Assembly: GCA_003993805.1 (NCBI GenBank)
Contig: RSEF01000005.1
Span: 22,423,429 to 22,487,428 of the forward strand
Direction: 5' to 3'
DNA from: Himantopus leucocephalus
Taxonomy: Eukaryota; Chordata; Aves; Charadriiformes; Recurvirostridae
DNA: 64,000 bases
A program made the position numbers and the translations under genes. Shown here one piece after another: positions 51,191 through 63,900 of the stretch; within the stretch, counting starts at the first letter, position 1, and every line of letters begins with the position of its first letter. The notes beneath the pieces were generated by a model, which saw nothing but the letters and a program-made list of their open reading frames with translations, did not search any database and was not told the origin of the DNA.

Positions 51191-54100
51191 TTCCCATATT
51201 ATATATTGCTACACAATTCTGCTATTACTGAGGCTGCATATTGACAGCACGTAGCAAAGATCTATAGACAAAGAAGCTGAGAGTGTCAATCAGTAGAGGC
51301 AGAACATTATCATTCTCATCCTGAATCCTGTCACAAGGTGGGACAGTAATTATAATGGTGCAGCCAGGAACACACTCAGCGTATTCGTGTTCTTCAGAGC
51401 AGGAAAATTAAAGGAATTAGGGACCTTATGGCCAGGAACTCTCACTCCGTGGCCCCCTGACCTCCTGAGCATCACTTGCCTCCAATGTATCATCAGCCTG
51501 ACACTTTACTACTTCGTGTCTTAAGCTGTAATAAATGCTTAGTGTGTTCATAGCCTTAAATGAAAGCACCATAGAAATGCAGTACTACTGATACACTTTG
51601 GGGGAAAAAACTAATTTCATTATGAAATAAAAACATAGCCATAATATGAAGAAAAACCTGAAAGAAAGCAGAAAGGGAAACAAACACATTCTTCTGCCTT
51701 GGTGGCCTGGCTTGTCTTCATTTGCAAGTCACATAACTTAGTGGACGTGTATTTGACTCCACTTTATAAGATATGCACTAGCAACAAAATAATTTTCTTT
51801 ACTAAATGATGAGAATTTATGTTTCTCTACAAAATGCATCAATAGCATAAACCATCAGCTCAGAGTATATGTGACCAGGATACCTAACTCCTTCCTTTTT
51901 CATCTTTATAGTAACTTTAAGGCTCTCTCCTGCAGCTCTTAACAAAGTGGAAAAGGGCCATATGGCTTTCCCCTAATTTCTTTAGCATTTCTCAGTGGAT
52001 ATTTATGAAGATTACAAATACACAACTGGGAGGCAGCTGGCATATTCGAAACGTGCCACACTTTTCTACCACAACAGAGAAACAGCCAGGGTATACAGAA
52101 CAAAAACCTTTCTTTCTCTTCCTTCTGTGTTCACACTACTATGCAAGTAGTCAGGCACCAGCCTGCTATGTGTCACATAAAAACAACTGGGCAGCAGTGA
52201 GTGTTTAGAAGAGTCAACTAGTGATAAGGTGCAGAGGTGAAATCACCTACTTTACTCAAGAAAGTCTACCTTTGAGAAGACATTTCATTTCTTTCTCTTC
52301 AGTGGTCCTGCTGGACTATTAGAGGATATGTACAAACAATGTGACTGCTTAAGGCAGGAAGTGGTATCCTGTAATAACTACTACCAGAATTTGATCAGGC
52401 AGTTTGATTTTTCTTCAAAAGTTTAAATATTCTCTTTCCAGTGTCTTCAAAAGGTGCTTTTGACTGTTGCCTTATTAGCAGAGTAACCTATCAAACTTCT
52501 TCTTCTGACTTTAACAGGTTTGAGATAGGTCCTAGACAGACAGTAGACATGGATTTAAGTCTTTTTACTAACGTAGATTTCTTTAACCCAGTTAAACAGC
52601 TGGTCAGACAAAAAGGCATCATGTTCAGTATTTATTCTTTTGTAGAAGAACCCAGTTTCTGCATGGATCTCAGTTCAGGGACCTCAATGACTCTTCAGCC
52701 ACGTGGATCAGACAGCTCTGAGTGCCCAAATGATAGCTAATAGATACCTCCAGTATCTGAAAAAAGTCAGCTGGGCGTCTCATATCATATTATTCACCCA
52801 GTTGATACCTATGTGATCAAGCTTTATATTACTGCTTGGGATGCAGTATCTTTTTCTAGTAACTTGGTATTCAAGCATTTTACCTATATAATATCTTCTG
52901 ATTGCATGTTCATATGTAATTTATGTGTCTGTTAAAATCATATTGATAAGATTGTGATGTTTCTAAAAATCCCAGCTAGCCTTCCTGTACATCTTTAGTC
53001 AGCTAAAGACATTTAAACATGTGGATACCAGCACATTGAGACACCAAACCCAGGTAGAAAGGATTTAAGAGTGTTCCAAAAAATTATTTGACATTGCATT
53101 TTTTTAGACTGAAATTCTGATAATCAGAACATTTGCTGTCATTATGTAAATACTATAATGAATATTCATTGGCATGCAAATTAGGACATACATCATTTGC
53201 GTTCAAGTTCTACATTTCTGCACTTCTAACGTGAATATGTATCATTTTGATGATTTTGCAAACTGAAACCGTTTGTTACATTTTATTCTTCATAATCATG
53301 CAGGACTAAAAAGGTTGTGAGGAAGCTAGAGCATAGATCATCAATAATACTGCTGTACTCAAAAAGTAGAGTTTTTCTGATTAGTAGCATGCAGGCAAGC
53401 ACCAGCCTATCAGATTCAAGACTTAGTTTTAAAGCAAAGCATTTTTTGTATTTGTCAGATGAGCAGATTTAATTTGGAAATACAGACAGGCAATAAATAT
53501 AGAACTCCAAGACATTTTATGACATTTTTTCATTAATGTATGCTGAAAGGGAATATTTTCTAAGCACCTGATGTATCATAATATTTCTCATTTTACTGCC
53601 TTTTAAAGAAATGGCAAATATTTTACTGTTTAGAAAAGTATTAGTCCTGAGCATCTCTAGCAGCTTTTTCTTCATTTGATTTAAGCAGAGTTCCTACACT
53701 CAGAATGTTACTCCTAGGTTCTAAGTTGCAATTCCCAAAATGATAAGCAAAACAGAGCCAGAAATACCAAAATGTTACACTGTTAACCCACAGGTCATCA
53801 CTTTTCACCCGAGGCACTCAAAAGTCTAACTTTTCGACTCTGGTAGGGAGTATGAAGAAAAAGAGGAAATCTGCAAGAGAGGCCAGAAGTCTTTGCAATA
53901 GGGTCCCCAAAACATGGGTGATTGTGTTAGGAACATAATTATTCTTTTAAAGGTTATAAAGTAATTACATCTCTAATTTTGTTTGAACGTAGATTAATTC
54001 ACTCTGCTGAGTTCCATGAGAAGAGAGAGATCCCTGGAGTTCCTTAAGACCTATTGGAAGATTTTTAATTGCAAAAGATCATGTGGAGATGTTTCTTCCT

Positions 54101-54887
54101 ACAGAATAAATTAAATAATGAAAAGTTACTAGAAATTTTCATGCTCGTTTAGAAAGATATCAAGCATTTGCCCCAAGAGAGCCACTTTGGTGGGTACAAA
54201 TGCAAAAAAGATACAAGTTTTTCTAAGCAGGTTGTACTGGGGGTATGAAAAGCCAAAAATACTAGTCTCATGTATCCTAATAAACAAGGTGAAGATAATG
54301 GAAAATAAGAAAGGATCTGTTTTCATGAGCAGTACAACTCAAATGTGCATGCTTGAGAAGTTAAAATGATAGTCTGGATTAGGAAGTCCCATTTTAAAGT
54401 GGCTATAATCCATAATTACCAGTTGTCTCAGTATTTCAGTAAATTAGAATAAATATTTCATCTTAGATACATACGTCTCCAGCAGTGAAGTCTACAGCAT
54501 TTGAACATGAAAAGTAAGAAGTTAAAAAAAACCCTTTTTTTCCGGTTACACGGTTAAGCTATGTACTTTTTAAGGATTTTCACAGACCCAGCAAATATTG
54601 TAAGGAGATAAAACTAGTCCACACGTATTTCATCTCTTAAATTAAATGTATGGTTATCGTTCTTAAATGAATTTGGGAAAACCCCTGAAAGACAAATCAG
54701 ACACCTTGACAGCACATTTTTACAGACCTGAGCTATTTCATTTGAAGACCAGTGTGTTGCAAGTAATCAGATCTCCAGTGTGTAGGGTACAGGTCAAGCA
54801 GCAAAAGAATTTCCAAAGCCTTGTACAGAATGTTAACTTGTTGTGGGTTAAGTGAGAGAAATTTTATCTGTCAATTTGTTTAGTTAG
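51191..54887. other. Unique AT-rich DNA upstream of the candidate exon
   Basis: No repeat family seen. A perfect 14-bp palindrome AATGAATATTCATT (53157-53170) is followed at once by an ATGCAAAT octamer (53174-53181). A 99-codon plus frame at 52441-52740 has no domain. A further TGCATG lies at 54347-54352, about 560 nt upstream of the candidate exon. Confidence 0.45.
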
Positions 54888-54914
54888 TTTCTTTTTCCTT
54901 GTGCTTTTTTCTAG
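54888..54914 (+). promoter_or_regulatory. 3' splice site: pyrimidine tract and acceptor of the candidate exon
   Basis: Twenty-five nucleotides are almost all T or C, broken only by two isolated G residues, and end in a canonical TAG acceptor. There is no competing AG inside the tract. This is close to the vertebrate acceptor consensus and is the strongest acceptor I noticed in the window. Confidence 0.5.
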
Positions 54915-54974
54915 ATGGCCTGCTAGGACAACGATCATACAACGATTCCCCCCTGGACAGAGGAAGAATGACGG
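54915..54974 (+). CDS. Candidate 60-nt cassette exon of an unidentified plus-strand gene
   Basis: Seen: a 60-nt block is preceded by an uninterrupted pyrimidine-rich tract with no AG (54888-54912) ending in TAG at 54912-54914, and followed by a donor reading CGG|GTAGGT at 54975. The block has 32 G/C in 60 and three CpGs, while the flanks are AT-rich and CpG-poor. Frame 1 is closed by TAG; frame 3 is open and reads GLLGQRSYNDSPLDRGRMT, hydrophilic with Arg/Asp/Ser, as in a flexible linker. In that frame both flanking introns would be phase 1, so including or skipping the exon would keep the reading frame and insert 20 residues. Frame 2 is also open (PARTTIIQRFPPGQRKND), so the frame is not proven. 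No other exon is recognised nearby, so the parent gene is unknown. It could still be a chance splice-like arrangement or a conserved non-coding element. Confidence 0.5.
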
Positions 54975-55004
54975 GTAGGTCTTTTCTATTATATAAGAAG
55001 AAAA

Positions 55005-55069
55005 TTTCTTCCCTCTGCTTTCCTTCTCCCTTTAAAAAAAAAAGAGTTGGCCAGGATTACCCATGCATG
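55005..55069 (+). promoter_or_regulatory. Possible intronic splicing control: pyrimidine tract plus TGCATG
   Basis: A pyrimidine-rich run with TTCTT, CTTCC and CTTTCC units lies at 55005-55033, and an exact TGCATG lies at 55064-55069, about 90 nt downstream of the candidate donor. Known: RBFOX proteins bind UGCAUG, and a downstream site usually promotes exon inclusion; PTBP proteins bind UCUU/CUUCU-type tracts. Inferred: the arrangement would suit a neuron- or muscle-regulated exon. A TGCATG arises by chance about every 4 kb per strand, so this is supporting evidence only. Confidence 0.3.
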
Positions 55070-56529
55070 AGAGTGTATAAAAAAGGAGTCGCTATTTCTA
55101 AAATATTTCAAGTAGTTCTTCAGAAATCCAAGTAACAAAAAAGATGCTCAATCTATTAATAATCTCGTTCTAATTGTATACTCAGTTTGCAACACTGGAG
55201 TTGCACAAAACATGTATAAATGTAAGAGCAATTAACCTTTAGTTTTCAGCATTTTTTTCTTCTACTCAACATGGGTCAGTTACCATAGAAATTATACCTA
55301 CATGTTCTGCAGATGTGACACAAAAACAGCTGGAGTCTCCATCTCAGCCACGTCTCAGTATGGCACCAGGATAATTAAAAATCTGCTAAAAAAGAAATGA
55401 AAGTTCATCTGAAACACTAAGGAAAAAAACAGCTAACAGGAAAATCGCCGTGGCGGAAAGGACTTTGAAACTCTGGGAGAAAAAGACTCATTTTGTCAAA
55501 ACAAGATGCCCTGGCCAGACCCCAGGAGGGTCTGGAGGTCAACGCACTGTGAATGTTTTGGTGTCTCATGGGGTTCAGAGCCCAGAACGAGCAGGGCCTG
55601 GTCCATTCAACAGCTGAACTCAAAGTGTTCAGCGCTTTATAGATGAACCACACACCAACGCCATACATTTATACCATACAGCAATTGGTTCCAGCTGCCT
55701 CTGCATTTAGCTCTCTCTAACTGTCCAAGGAGTACACTGAAGCACTAAAACAACTGTTCAAGTCAATACCTTATAAAGAATATATTAAAATTACTTGGCA
55801 GGAGAGATCATCCTTTCCTGATCAGATTTTCTCAAGGGCTTTTCACCAGCTTCCAGAAAAGCCTGAAAAACAGCAAAAACATTGTGGGAGTGTGCTGTAA
55901 GGAATCAAAGAGAAAGGAGGCTTCAGGGTTTTGATTCGCCTCCTAATTTTAGGTAGGATTGCATTTTGGTTACCCTTCCAAAATTATCTATATAAGCAGT
56001 CATATGACACACTTGCCACAGAATTTGTACAACGCCTTCTAAATGGAATAGCTTTGTGCACAGTTTCTTTTAGGCATCATCTGAGAGGCTTTGTTAAAAG
56101 TTCTTTCTGCAATGTGTTCCAAAGGAAATTTGGCTGCACAGTGTTCACTTTTATGGCATGAATATTTCATTGAGATAAGTAGCCTGGGTTTCAGAGAGAG
56201 TGAAGAGTACCCAGAGTGCTTGGAAAACACAAATGGTCTTTTCCTTTGTAAAAGAAAGGAAATGAAAAGTAGTGTCTGTGTCCCACAGACTGGACCATGT
56301 AGTGTCTTGCCACATTTTTATTGAAATCATCGTTATAAACTTCATGTAGCATCACTCATGTTAACATATCACAAAAATCATTACAGACTGAAGAACATCT
56401 AAGAGAATTAAACAAATCATTCTAGCAGTAACAAAATCAAGACAATCAAATATTTATGGAGCTCTGTAGAAGAGCTGTATGAGTGGATGGTACTACTCTG
56501 CACGTACAGTATCTTTTACCTGACAATTG
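55070..56529. other. Unique DNA downstream of the candidate exon
   Basis: No recognised repeat, exon or RNA gene. Frames of 60-85 codons overlap on both strands around 55.4-56.3 kb without protein features. Confidence 0.5.
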
Positions 56530-56608
56530 CAACTTTGCATGGACTGGGAAACTGAGGCAAGGATGCCTTGTTTCTTTCACTCCAAAGTAACTCAGTCGGA
56601 AATACAAT
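56530..56608 (-). mobile_element. Possible MIR relic, antisense
   Basis: GACTGGGAAACTGAGGCAAG, then a CACTCCAAAGTAACTCAGTC block resemble the antisense MIR core ('ATGAGGAAACTGAGGC...CTTGCCCAAGGTCAC.CAG'). The match is short and could be coincidental. Confidence 0.33.
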
Positions 56609-57065
56609 CCACATTACCTGATACAGCCAGTGCTTCTAAACAATGTATTGCGTTGCCTTGAAGTTAAAGCAGAAGAGAGGAGAAAAAAGAAAGCTGAAGA
56701 GATAAAAGCATAGAAGAAGCAGGGGGGTTTCATCTGAAATATGAATAAATATATTGAATCAATTAAGTAGAGAGGCACAAAGCAGAATCTTGGAGGAAAA
56801 ACCTGATGTATTTGGCTTTCTTGGGGAGAAGATAAGAAAACAGTGTACCAGAATCCCAGAACTCCAGAAATGTTAATTGGTGTCTTGAGGAGCGGGACTC
56901 AGTGGGGCATCCCTGCAACAACCTGTAACTACTCAGGTGATTCGCTTTGAACCAGTAGTTACAGCCACCCAGAAAGCAGTATGGAAAGGACTGATTACAT
57001 GGAGCCTAACGCATCCTTCCTGGTTTTTATTTCTGAGATTATGGTGATACAAATTATTATGAGTT

Positions 57066-57140
57066 GGTGTTTGTACAGTACTTGGGCAATGTAAATCACT
57101 GTTTCTTTATAAGTCCCATGCATTATTAATGGTATCATCC
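57066..57140 (+). mobile_element. Possible ancient amniote repeat 3' tail
   Basis: GTGTTTGTACAGTACTTGGG, CAATGTAAATCACTG and a CATGCATTATTAATGG end resemble the 'TTTGTACAGCGCCTAGCACAATGGGG' tail of old amniote repeats, like that at 33380-33472. The match is weak. Confidence 0.3.
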
Positions 57141-60100
57141 TCATGAAACTAAACATCTTTATTCTGCTGAGCAAAGTGTGTAAAAATTAATAACCAAAAT
57201 AGAGTAGCATTTCTGTAACAGAACAATGTGGTTCTTCTTCTCTTTGAAATGAGGCCAGGAAGTAATCCCAGATGGAGCTGAAGTACATGATATGGGAGGC
57301 TGAATATCGCTTATGCTACCCTGCTATGTCTGTGTGCAAGAGAGGCAGAAAGTGCCATTACCTCCACTTGTGCATGAAATCCTATTCAGAATGTTTCAGT
57401 GATATGGATAGGAAGGGTAAACCTGCCACCTGGGATTGCTTAATGAACATTGTAATTAGCAGCACCAATTAACTAATTGTTAACCTGTCAGGAGATAGTG
57501 CAGAAGCAGCCAGCCTGCATGCCTATGTTGTCCAGAATGCTGTTTTAAAGTTGAGGAGTCTTGCAGCATATTAGGACTTCTTTACCTCATGCTTTGAAAC
57601 TGATGGCTTGGTATTTTTCCTAATACATCTATCTAAAATGGAGCATCAGCACTGCCTTGAAAAATTTCCAGCCCTGACAGCACTTCTGATCCAGGTAGAG
57701 GTTTTTCTTCTTACTTCCTAATTTCCCCCAGGGAAAACTAAACTAAACAAAACAAAACTTGAAGGAAATTGAGATCCTAAGGGTCAAAGCTTTAAATGAG
57801 GAGGAAATTTTAGAAAGACCAGTCCAGGCAGAGGTTCAGAGAAGTCCTGTACCCTAAAAGTAATGATGGCTTTTGGGAGCAACAGAATGAAAGACAATTC
57901 CAGACCATGAAACCAGCTGATATGAAATTATAATCCTGCCCGAGGCGCACAGGAGGAAGCACTGATGCACAGGTGACCCATGCAGGAGCCTGCAGTCTCT
58001 GACTGGTAACAGACTAACTGCAGGATGGCACCGGGCACCCACTGCTGAGCCCAGCCTGCTCCTGGGGACCTGCTGCAGCCCCTTGAGTCCAGGGGAATCT
58101 CCTAGGCCCTCTGATCTCTGTTGCTTCTTAGACCAAAGTCCAAGTTTTATAATGCATTATAAATGTAAATGCTTGTCAGCGTTCCTGTAATGGATGGGTT
58201 AACTTTAACTACAGCTATGCACACGCAAATTTCGCAGTAGCAACTGCCATAATATGTAGTAATCTGGACCTTTGCCATGAAGGAATTAAAGGAAACAGCA
58301 CTTTATAAGAAAACCATTGGGGCTTCCACCTTACTTCCTTCAGATTTTTAGCAAAACACAGCTTTATTTCTGAATGAATAAATCATAAAATGCTAGTTGA
58401 AATAAGGAAACACATTAATACTAGCTAGAATTAAATACTTTCTCATTTTTTTCTGCAGCCCCTGAGCATTTCTTCCTTAAATTTTACAGGCACACACAAG
58501 TCAATCAATGAGTAGAACTGTGCTCCTCCACAATTTGTCTTTTCAGTCCACAGCCATCCCCCACTGCTATACTAATCTCTTCACAGCAGCCTCCAGTGCT
58601 CCGGGCACCACATCCCTCCCAGAGTGCTGTCAGCTTTAGCAGTCTGGATGGCTCTGTCTGAAAGTGTTGTATTTGTTTAAATGCCAATAGTCCCTCAGCA
58701 CTTCCGCGAGGTATTCCAGTGGTTTTGGAATCCCTATATTCATGTCACACAAAAAAATGCAACTTCTCTCCACAAACGCTTACAAGCAGGAAGATGTAGA
58801 ACATTGAGAAGCAAAGAAAATTCAAAATGCAGTCTATAATGTTAATTACAGTTGCTGAACCAGCTTATTTAGATTATTTCTAATTTAGTAAGACTATACA
58901 ATGGAATGGACTAACATTAAGTTTAAATTTGGCAGACATTCAGTGGTGCAGAGGACTAAAACCACCATTCCAGAATGTTCAATATATTTTGATATGCTGA
59001 ATCGAGTTTTAATTACATGGCAGGGATATTTGTAGTCTGCAGAATTCAGCGTAGCATACAGAAACCTGAGCTGGCTTTAAAAAAATGACCTTAGGTACCA
59101 AAAGCAGCTTAGCTATGGCAACACAGGTCTCCATTTAGGTTAATTTACGCTTTACCCAGGCAATCCTTGCTGCAAGAGGCTCACTCTTTCTGATGCAGCA
59201 AACTTATAGGAGGGGGTGGGCGAGCAACAACGAAAAAAAACTTGATATTTGCAGTCACAGAAATGAGGAAAATAGGGCCAGAAAGAGCTAGAACAAAAAG
59301 AATGCTGGAGAGTCCTGACTAGGCAGGATTTTCTCTAAAGTGATGGAGGCACAGACTACTGGTGAGGAGTCAGCCTTTATTACCCTCAACAGTAGGAGCC
59401 ACCACCTACAGCCCAGCTCCAGCAGCAGCAGCCTGCCTGTCTTCCAGGGCTCTTTGCCTTTACAAAGCATGCAATAATGGGACATGGCCTACGCCACTGG
59501 CCTTCTTGCTCACCTTACCTTCTGGTTCCTGACCCACCTCCCACATCTATTTAAAACTATTCCAGGTTCTTTGTAGTACAACACAGCCTGACCATCATGT
59601 AGTCTTATCTAAAGTTTGACTTGGTGTGCTGCTGGCTCATTCAGGACCAGATGTTCCTGTTGTTACTGCCAATAAGCCTCGTTCTGAACATACATGATGT
59701 TCACATTGAATCATCAAAACAAGCTGACACTAGCCAATTCCCTTGCTGGCAGTTACACTGGAGATTTCTACTTCTGAAGGGGCCATATGGCACGAACAAC
59801 CCTACTCCTTTAGCAGGGGCTCTTCTAGGCACCCTGGCAGGCTACTTCCTCCCATCGCTTCATCCTCCACTGTACCTATATTGGTAAACTGAGAATCTGA
59901 GTCTTCAGGGATATCAAAAAAGCTAGCACCTTCAATTAGCATCAAATTTTCTCAAAGTACTATACATAGATGTCTTTTGTTTGACTTGTTCTTAAGTGTA
60001 AGATGACATCAATGAGTTTTACAGAGTTTAGAATTCTCTTATCTACCCTTCAGCATCACTATATGTCCTATATTCGAAATTTCTATGAGGGAATGCACAT

Positions 60101-60699
60101 CATGATGTTATCTGATTTTTACCCCACAATAATAATAAAAAAAATCCAGATCACCTCTGTGCCAAGAGCACATCATTACTTATCTTTTCTATTTTTCAGT
60201 GTAAGACTAAGATTCTTTCATTGCCTAAAGTACTTTTTGCGGCTTATCTAGCATCAAATGTGCTTTGAAATACAAACCTGCAGTTTCACAATAATGACTC
60301 TTTCACATTAGCTGGCCACTTTTGGGAAATCAAGACTGAAAAGCATATTTGAATGGCAACTTCAGGTCATGTGCCTATGCAGTGGAATTCTTAGCTGGGG
60401 CTTCAGGAGGTATGAATGGCACAGGAAAGACAGAGGAGCTGCTCCATGTTGTAAGATGTACTTGGAGGACAAAAAAGTAGGAAATGGTATAACACACTTA
60501 TTCGAGGGTAAATCATTTGATAAGAAAGAAGCTGTAGGAAGGAGAAGCAGCAAAGTTTAATACAAAAGGTTATGAAGGGATATAATTTTTTTAAGGTTTT
60601 TCTTTGCATTCTGAGTATCTCAGGTGAACAAAGTATCTCAGATAATGGAAATTTCAATTCCTCATTTATACTTAGAAAAGTCATGCAGACACATTTCAT
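57141..60699. other. Unique DNA, no gene seen
   Basis: Slightly more GC-rich between 57.95 and 58.1 kb and around 59.4 kb, but without exon signals or CpG clustering. An acceptor-like TTTTTTTCTGCAG at about 58446-58459 has no good partner donor. Frames are at most 104 codons. Confidence 0.45.
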
Positions 60700-60748
60700 T
60701 TGTCCAGGATTGCACAACTAATGACAAAGACAGAAGAAGAACCCAGCA
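60700..60748 (-). mobile_element. Possible MIR relic, antisense
   Basis: TTGTCCAGGATTGCACAACT and AATGACAAAGACAGAAGAAG plus AACCCA are colinear with the antisense MIR phrase 'TTGCCCAAGGTCACACAGCTAGT...GGCAGAGCTGGGATTCGAACCCA'. A short, diverged match. Confidence 0.4.
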
Positions 60749-60943
60749 AAGAATACATAGCAAAGTCAAGAACTGTGAGGATGCTAGGGGCAGAATTTCC
60801 TGATTCCAAATGTGGTAGTGTATTCACTAAGTTTCTCTCCATTTGTTCCAAGATCTTTTCCATTTCCTGAAAACATCAGCTGCTTGTTGAGAAGCAGCAA
60901 AAAGTAAACTTGAGATGGTTGAGATGTGTTTCAGAGGAACATT

Positions 60944-60977
60944 TTGTGGACTTCATACATTTGTGGGCTTCATACAA
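60944..60977 (+). repeat. 17-bp tandem duplication
   Basis: TTGTGGACTTCATACAT is followed directly by TTGTGGGCTTCATACAA: two units with two mismatches. A small local duplication. Confidence 0.85.
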
Positions 60978-63900
60978 TTACAGTGGGATTCTTCTGAAAA
61001 TATTTCCAGAAAATCTAAGTGCAGGTTGTCACAGCTCAGATAATAGATGATGAGTGTTGGTTAAATAAAATGGATATGTAAGTACTGAACAACTTCAGGT
61101 ATCCAGCCCTTAAACTTCCATTCATGGTGTGAACGAAAAAAAGATTTCCATTTTTAAGTGGAAAAATGAATGGCACCCTTTATAACTAACCTCCTCATTA
61201 AGTTTTCCTCATTCTTCCTTTGGGCTTCCCAGTACACTTGATTACGCTAAGTTAAGCTTACAGTGCAGCATAGTTGAACAGCCTGTATTTTCATCTTTTT
61301 CCCTAGGAACTGTCAAGGTCAATCTACTAATCAGTTCATTTTTCTCAGAGATTCACAGGGGTTGATTACCCTAAGGGCATCACTAATTAATATTCAGGGT
61401 TGAAACAGAAGACTGTTAGGCTTGATGCTAATTAAAGCTGGAGACTTCCATCCCCAGAAGCCCACAATGAAGTCAGTTTTAGTGTTAGAATGTGTTTTGC
61501 ACCACCTATTTTTTCCCCCTTTTACTATTTCAGAAATTTCTTCCAGAATCAAATGTGCCAGACTTTTTCTCTGTACAGTTTAATGGGCTGAGATGCATTT
61601 GGTTAGCTTTAAAAATCTCTGCTACTATTTCAAAGGTCATCAGACACCTTACACATCTTTTTCTTCATGCAATCTGGAGGGACATTTGTGAAAATCCAGC
61701 GAACTCCACATCTTAAAGCATTCACAATACCCACAGTCTGCTTCCTCATGCAGCTTCATCCTTTGCAGGAGATCTTAGTGAACATGAATGAGTTTGGAGG
61801 ATCAGAGAAATTTTCTGTGGCCTCACCCAAGCAAAGCTGGTTATGATATCCCTGATACATATACAGAGTTCACTGAAGACTTCTAAATCCTGTAAAATCA
61901 GTGGGAAGACTGCCACCTATTTAAATGGACTTCAGATCACACCTTACAAAAACAGGAAAAATTGAAGTTTTATATGTCCTTAATGTATATTCATATTTTC
62001 AGATGTCTTTCCCTTATGGAGTTCCTGCCATTCCTCATTTACCCCCAGATACATAGAATAATTACTCTCGATACACTTCAGGAACTATCAATAGCCTATT
62101 AACTTGTCATTTCCAGATCTATACACAGGGTGCTGCATCATCCTCTGTGTCACTGACATTTGATGTCCTGCTATTTGCTTTTCTTGATAGGGCCAGGGTC
62201 TCTGAGGAACAAAAGATTGGAAGCAATGCGCTGCACCCATTAAAATTAATTGCATGCAAACATTAGAAACCAGCCACCCATTTCAGTCATGAAATATGGA
62301 TAAGGATTTGCTGAAAGCCATTTATATTAAATTACTTTTATGATAATATTTAACTTTCTGGTATTAAATATTTAGTGCCCTTTTGCTTCCCCAATGTGAT
62401 GAACCTTCACGTTCCCATATTTTTGACAGAACTGCAGAAAGTAGCTCAACAGTACCTTCAACACTTGTCTTTGAACCTACAAGGTGATTCTTAAGAGCAG
62501 GGATAGACAAATAACCCAGAGCCATGAGCACCTGCGTGATGCAGCACTGGCCTATGTGCCAACCAGTTTGGATTATGATAGGGCATACGTTCTTTGCATG
62601 CACTGCATCCTTCCTTAGAAGATCTTGAAGGACATCCCTAACTTGTAAGTTACCCTCCCCAGTCTACTTAAAAGGTAGTTAATATCTCCCATATCTGTGA
62701 CAGTAGGCCTTTGTCACCAAATGAACCCTTTCCTGATAGTGAGTCAGCAATGGACAGGCACAGTGCCCAATCCTGCCCACCCCAGGTCCGCTCAGTCCCA
62801 GGGCAGGGCTGAAGTTCCTGACTGTACTTGTGTGTCTGTAGTAGTACATCCACAGTCAGTCTCAGCTCAGGGGTCTTGCCAAGAGCTCACTGAAGGATTT
62901 GCCGTCCTTTGGGGCATCAGAGAAATCTGTGGCCAAATGCAGAACATCAAAGGTCAGAGACCAGCTCCAGTCTCACTTCCTTGTTACAGCCAAGAAGCCA
63001 AGAAAAAGCTTGGTGCTGCAACAGCAGCAACATTTAGCTCAACTGGGAGCTCTTACTATAGCAGAGTCAGGATTGCCCCCCCCTACAAAAAAACCTTTTG
63101 CCTCATTGCTTCTTTCCTTTACATTCCACATTGATTCAAAAGGAAAAAAAAGCAATTCTGTACCTTGACTCCACTTCTCTTCCCAATTTAAGCAAACTTG
63201 GTGTTGACTTGGTGTTGGTTAGTTAACATGGGAGTTCTCTGTGTACCAGCTGCCTCTACTAATAGGATCATCAAAACCAATAGCTCAGATTATGTTTCAC
63301 TAACAGCAAAAGAGATGCTTCAGCTGCTCATAAGGGAAAGACTAGAGTGGGATCAGCATTTATGGTGTTGAAATATTGGCCTCCGAACAGCCTGGAGCAA
63401 TAATATGATACACAGAAAAGAACCCAGCTGCTGGTTGTGAACAGAATCTCAAGTGAAAGACCATGCAAATAAACCCCAGCTTATCACTGGCAGTATCAAA
63501 GATTATGGAAGGCACATTCACTGTGCTGCACAAAGCTGCTCAGTCCTGGGGATGCAGAGGAATTAACCACATGAATATTAACTGACTGAGGAAGCTGACG
63601 GTACTTGCCCTCTTGCTAAAGAAGTGTATTTGACTAGGCGGCTGAAAAGCTGGCCAGAGCAGTTTAATCATGCCTGTGGCAAATATTTCATGCCATTCCT
63701 AGGCATCTATGCTTAGTTCACATTTAATTTCATTTAAATGAGAAACTACTGTACAGTGTCGAAACACTAAATTAATATTTATAGGTGTTTACCTAGCATT
63801 AACAGCAAGCAACTGTGTGGACTATATGTCTTGTGAATGTAGTCTGTGGCTACAAAATTAGAGGCGAAATCGGACTCGGCTTGGGGGAAAACAGCTTAGA

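Noticed and set aside
58440..58495. Acceptor-like TTTCTGCAG followed by a short segment and another CAG
   Set aside because: No donor consensus follows and the segment does not stand out in composition.
62697..63134. 145-codon plus-strand frame
   Set aside because: Translation resembles no known family and another frame is open over the same DNA; no splice framing.
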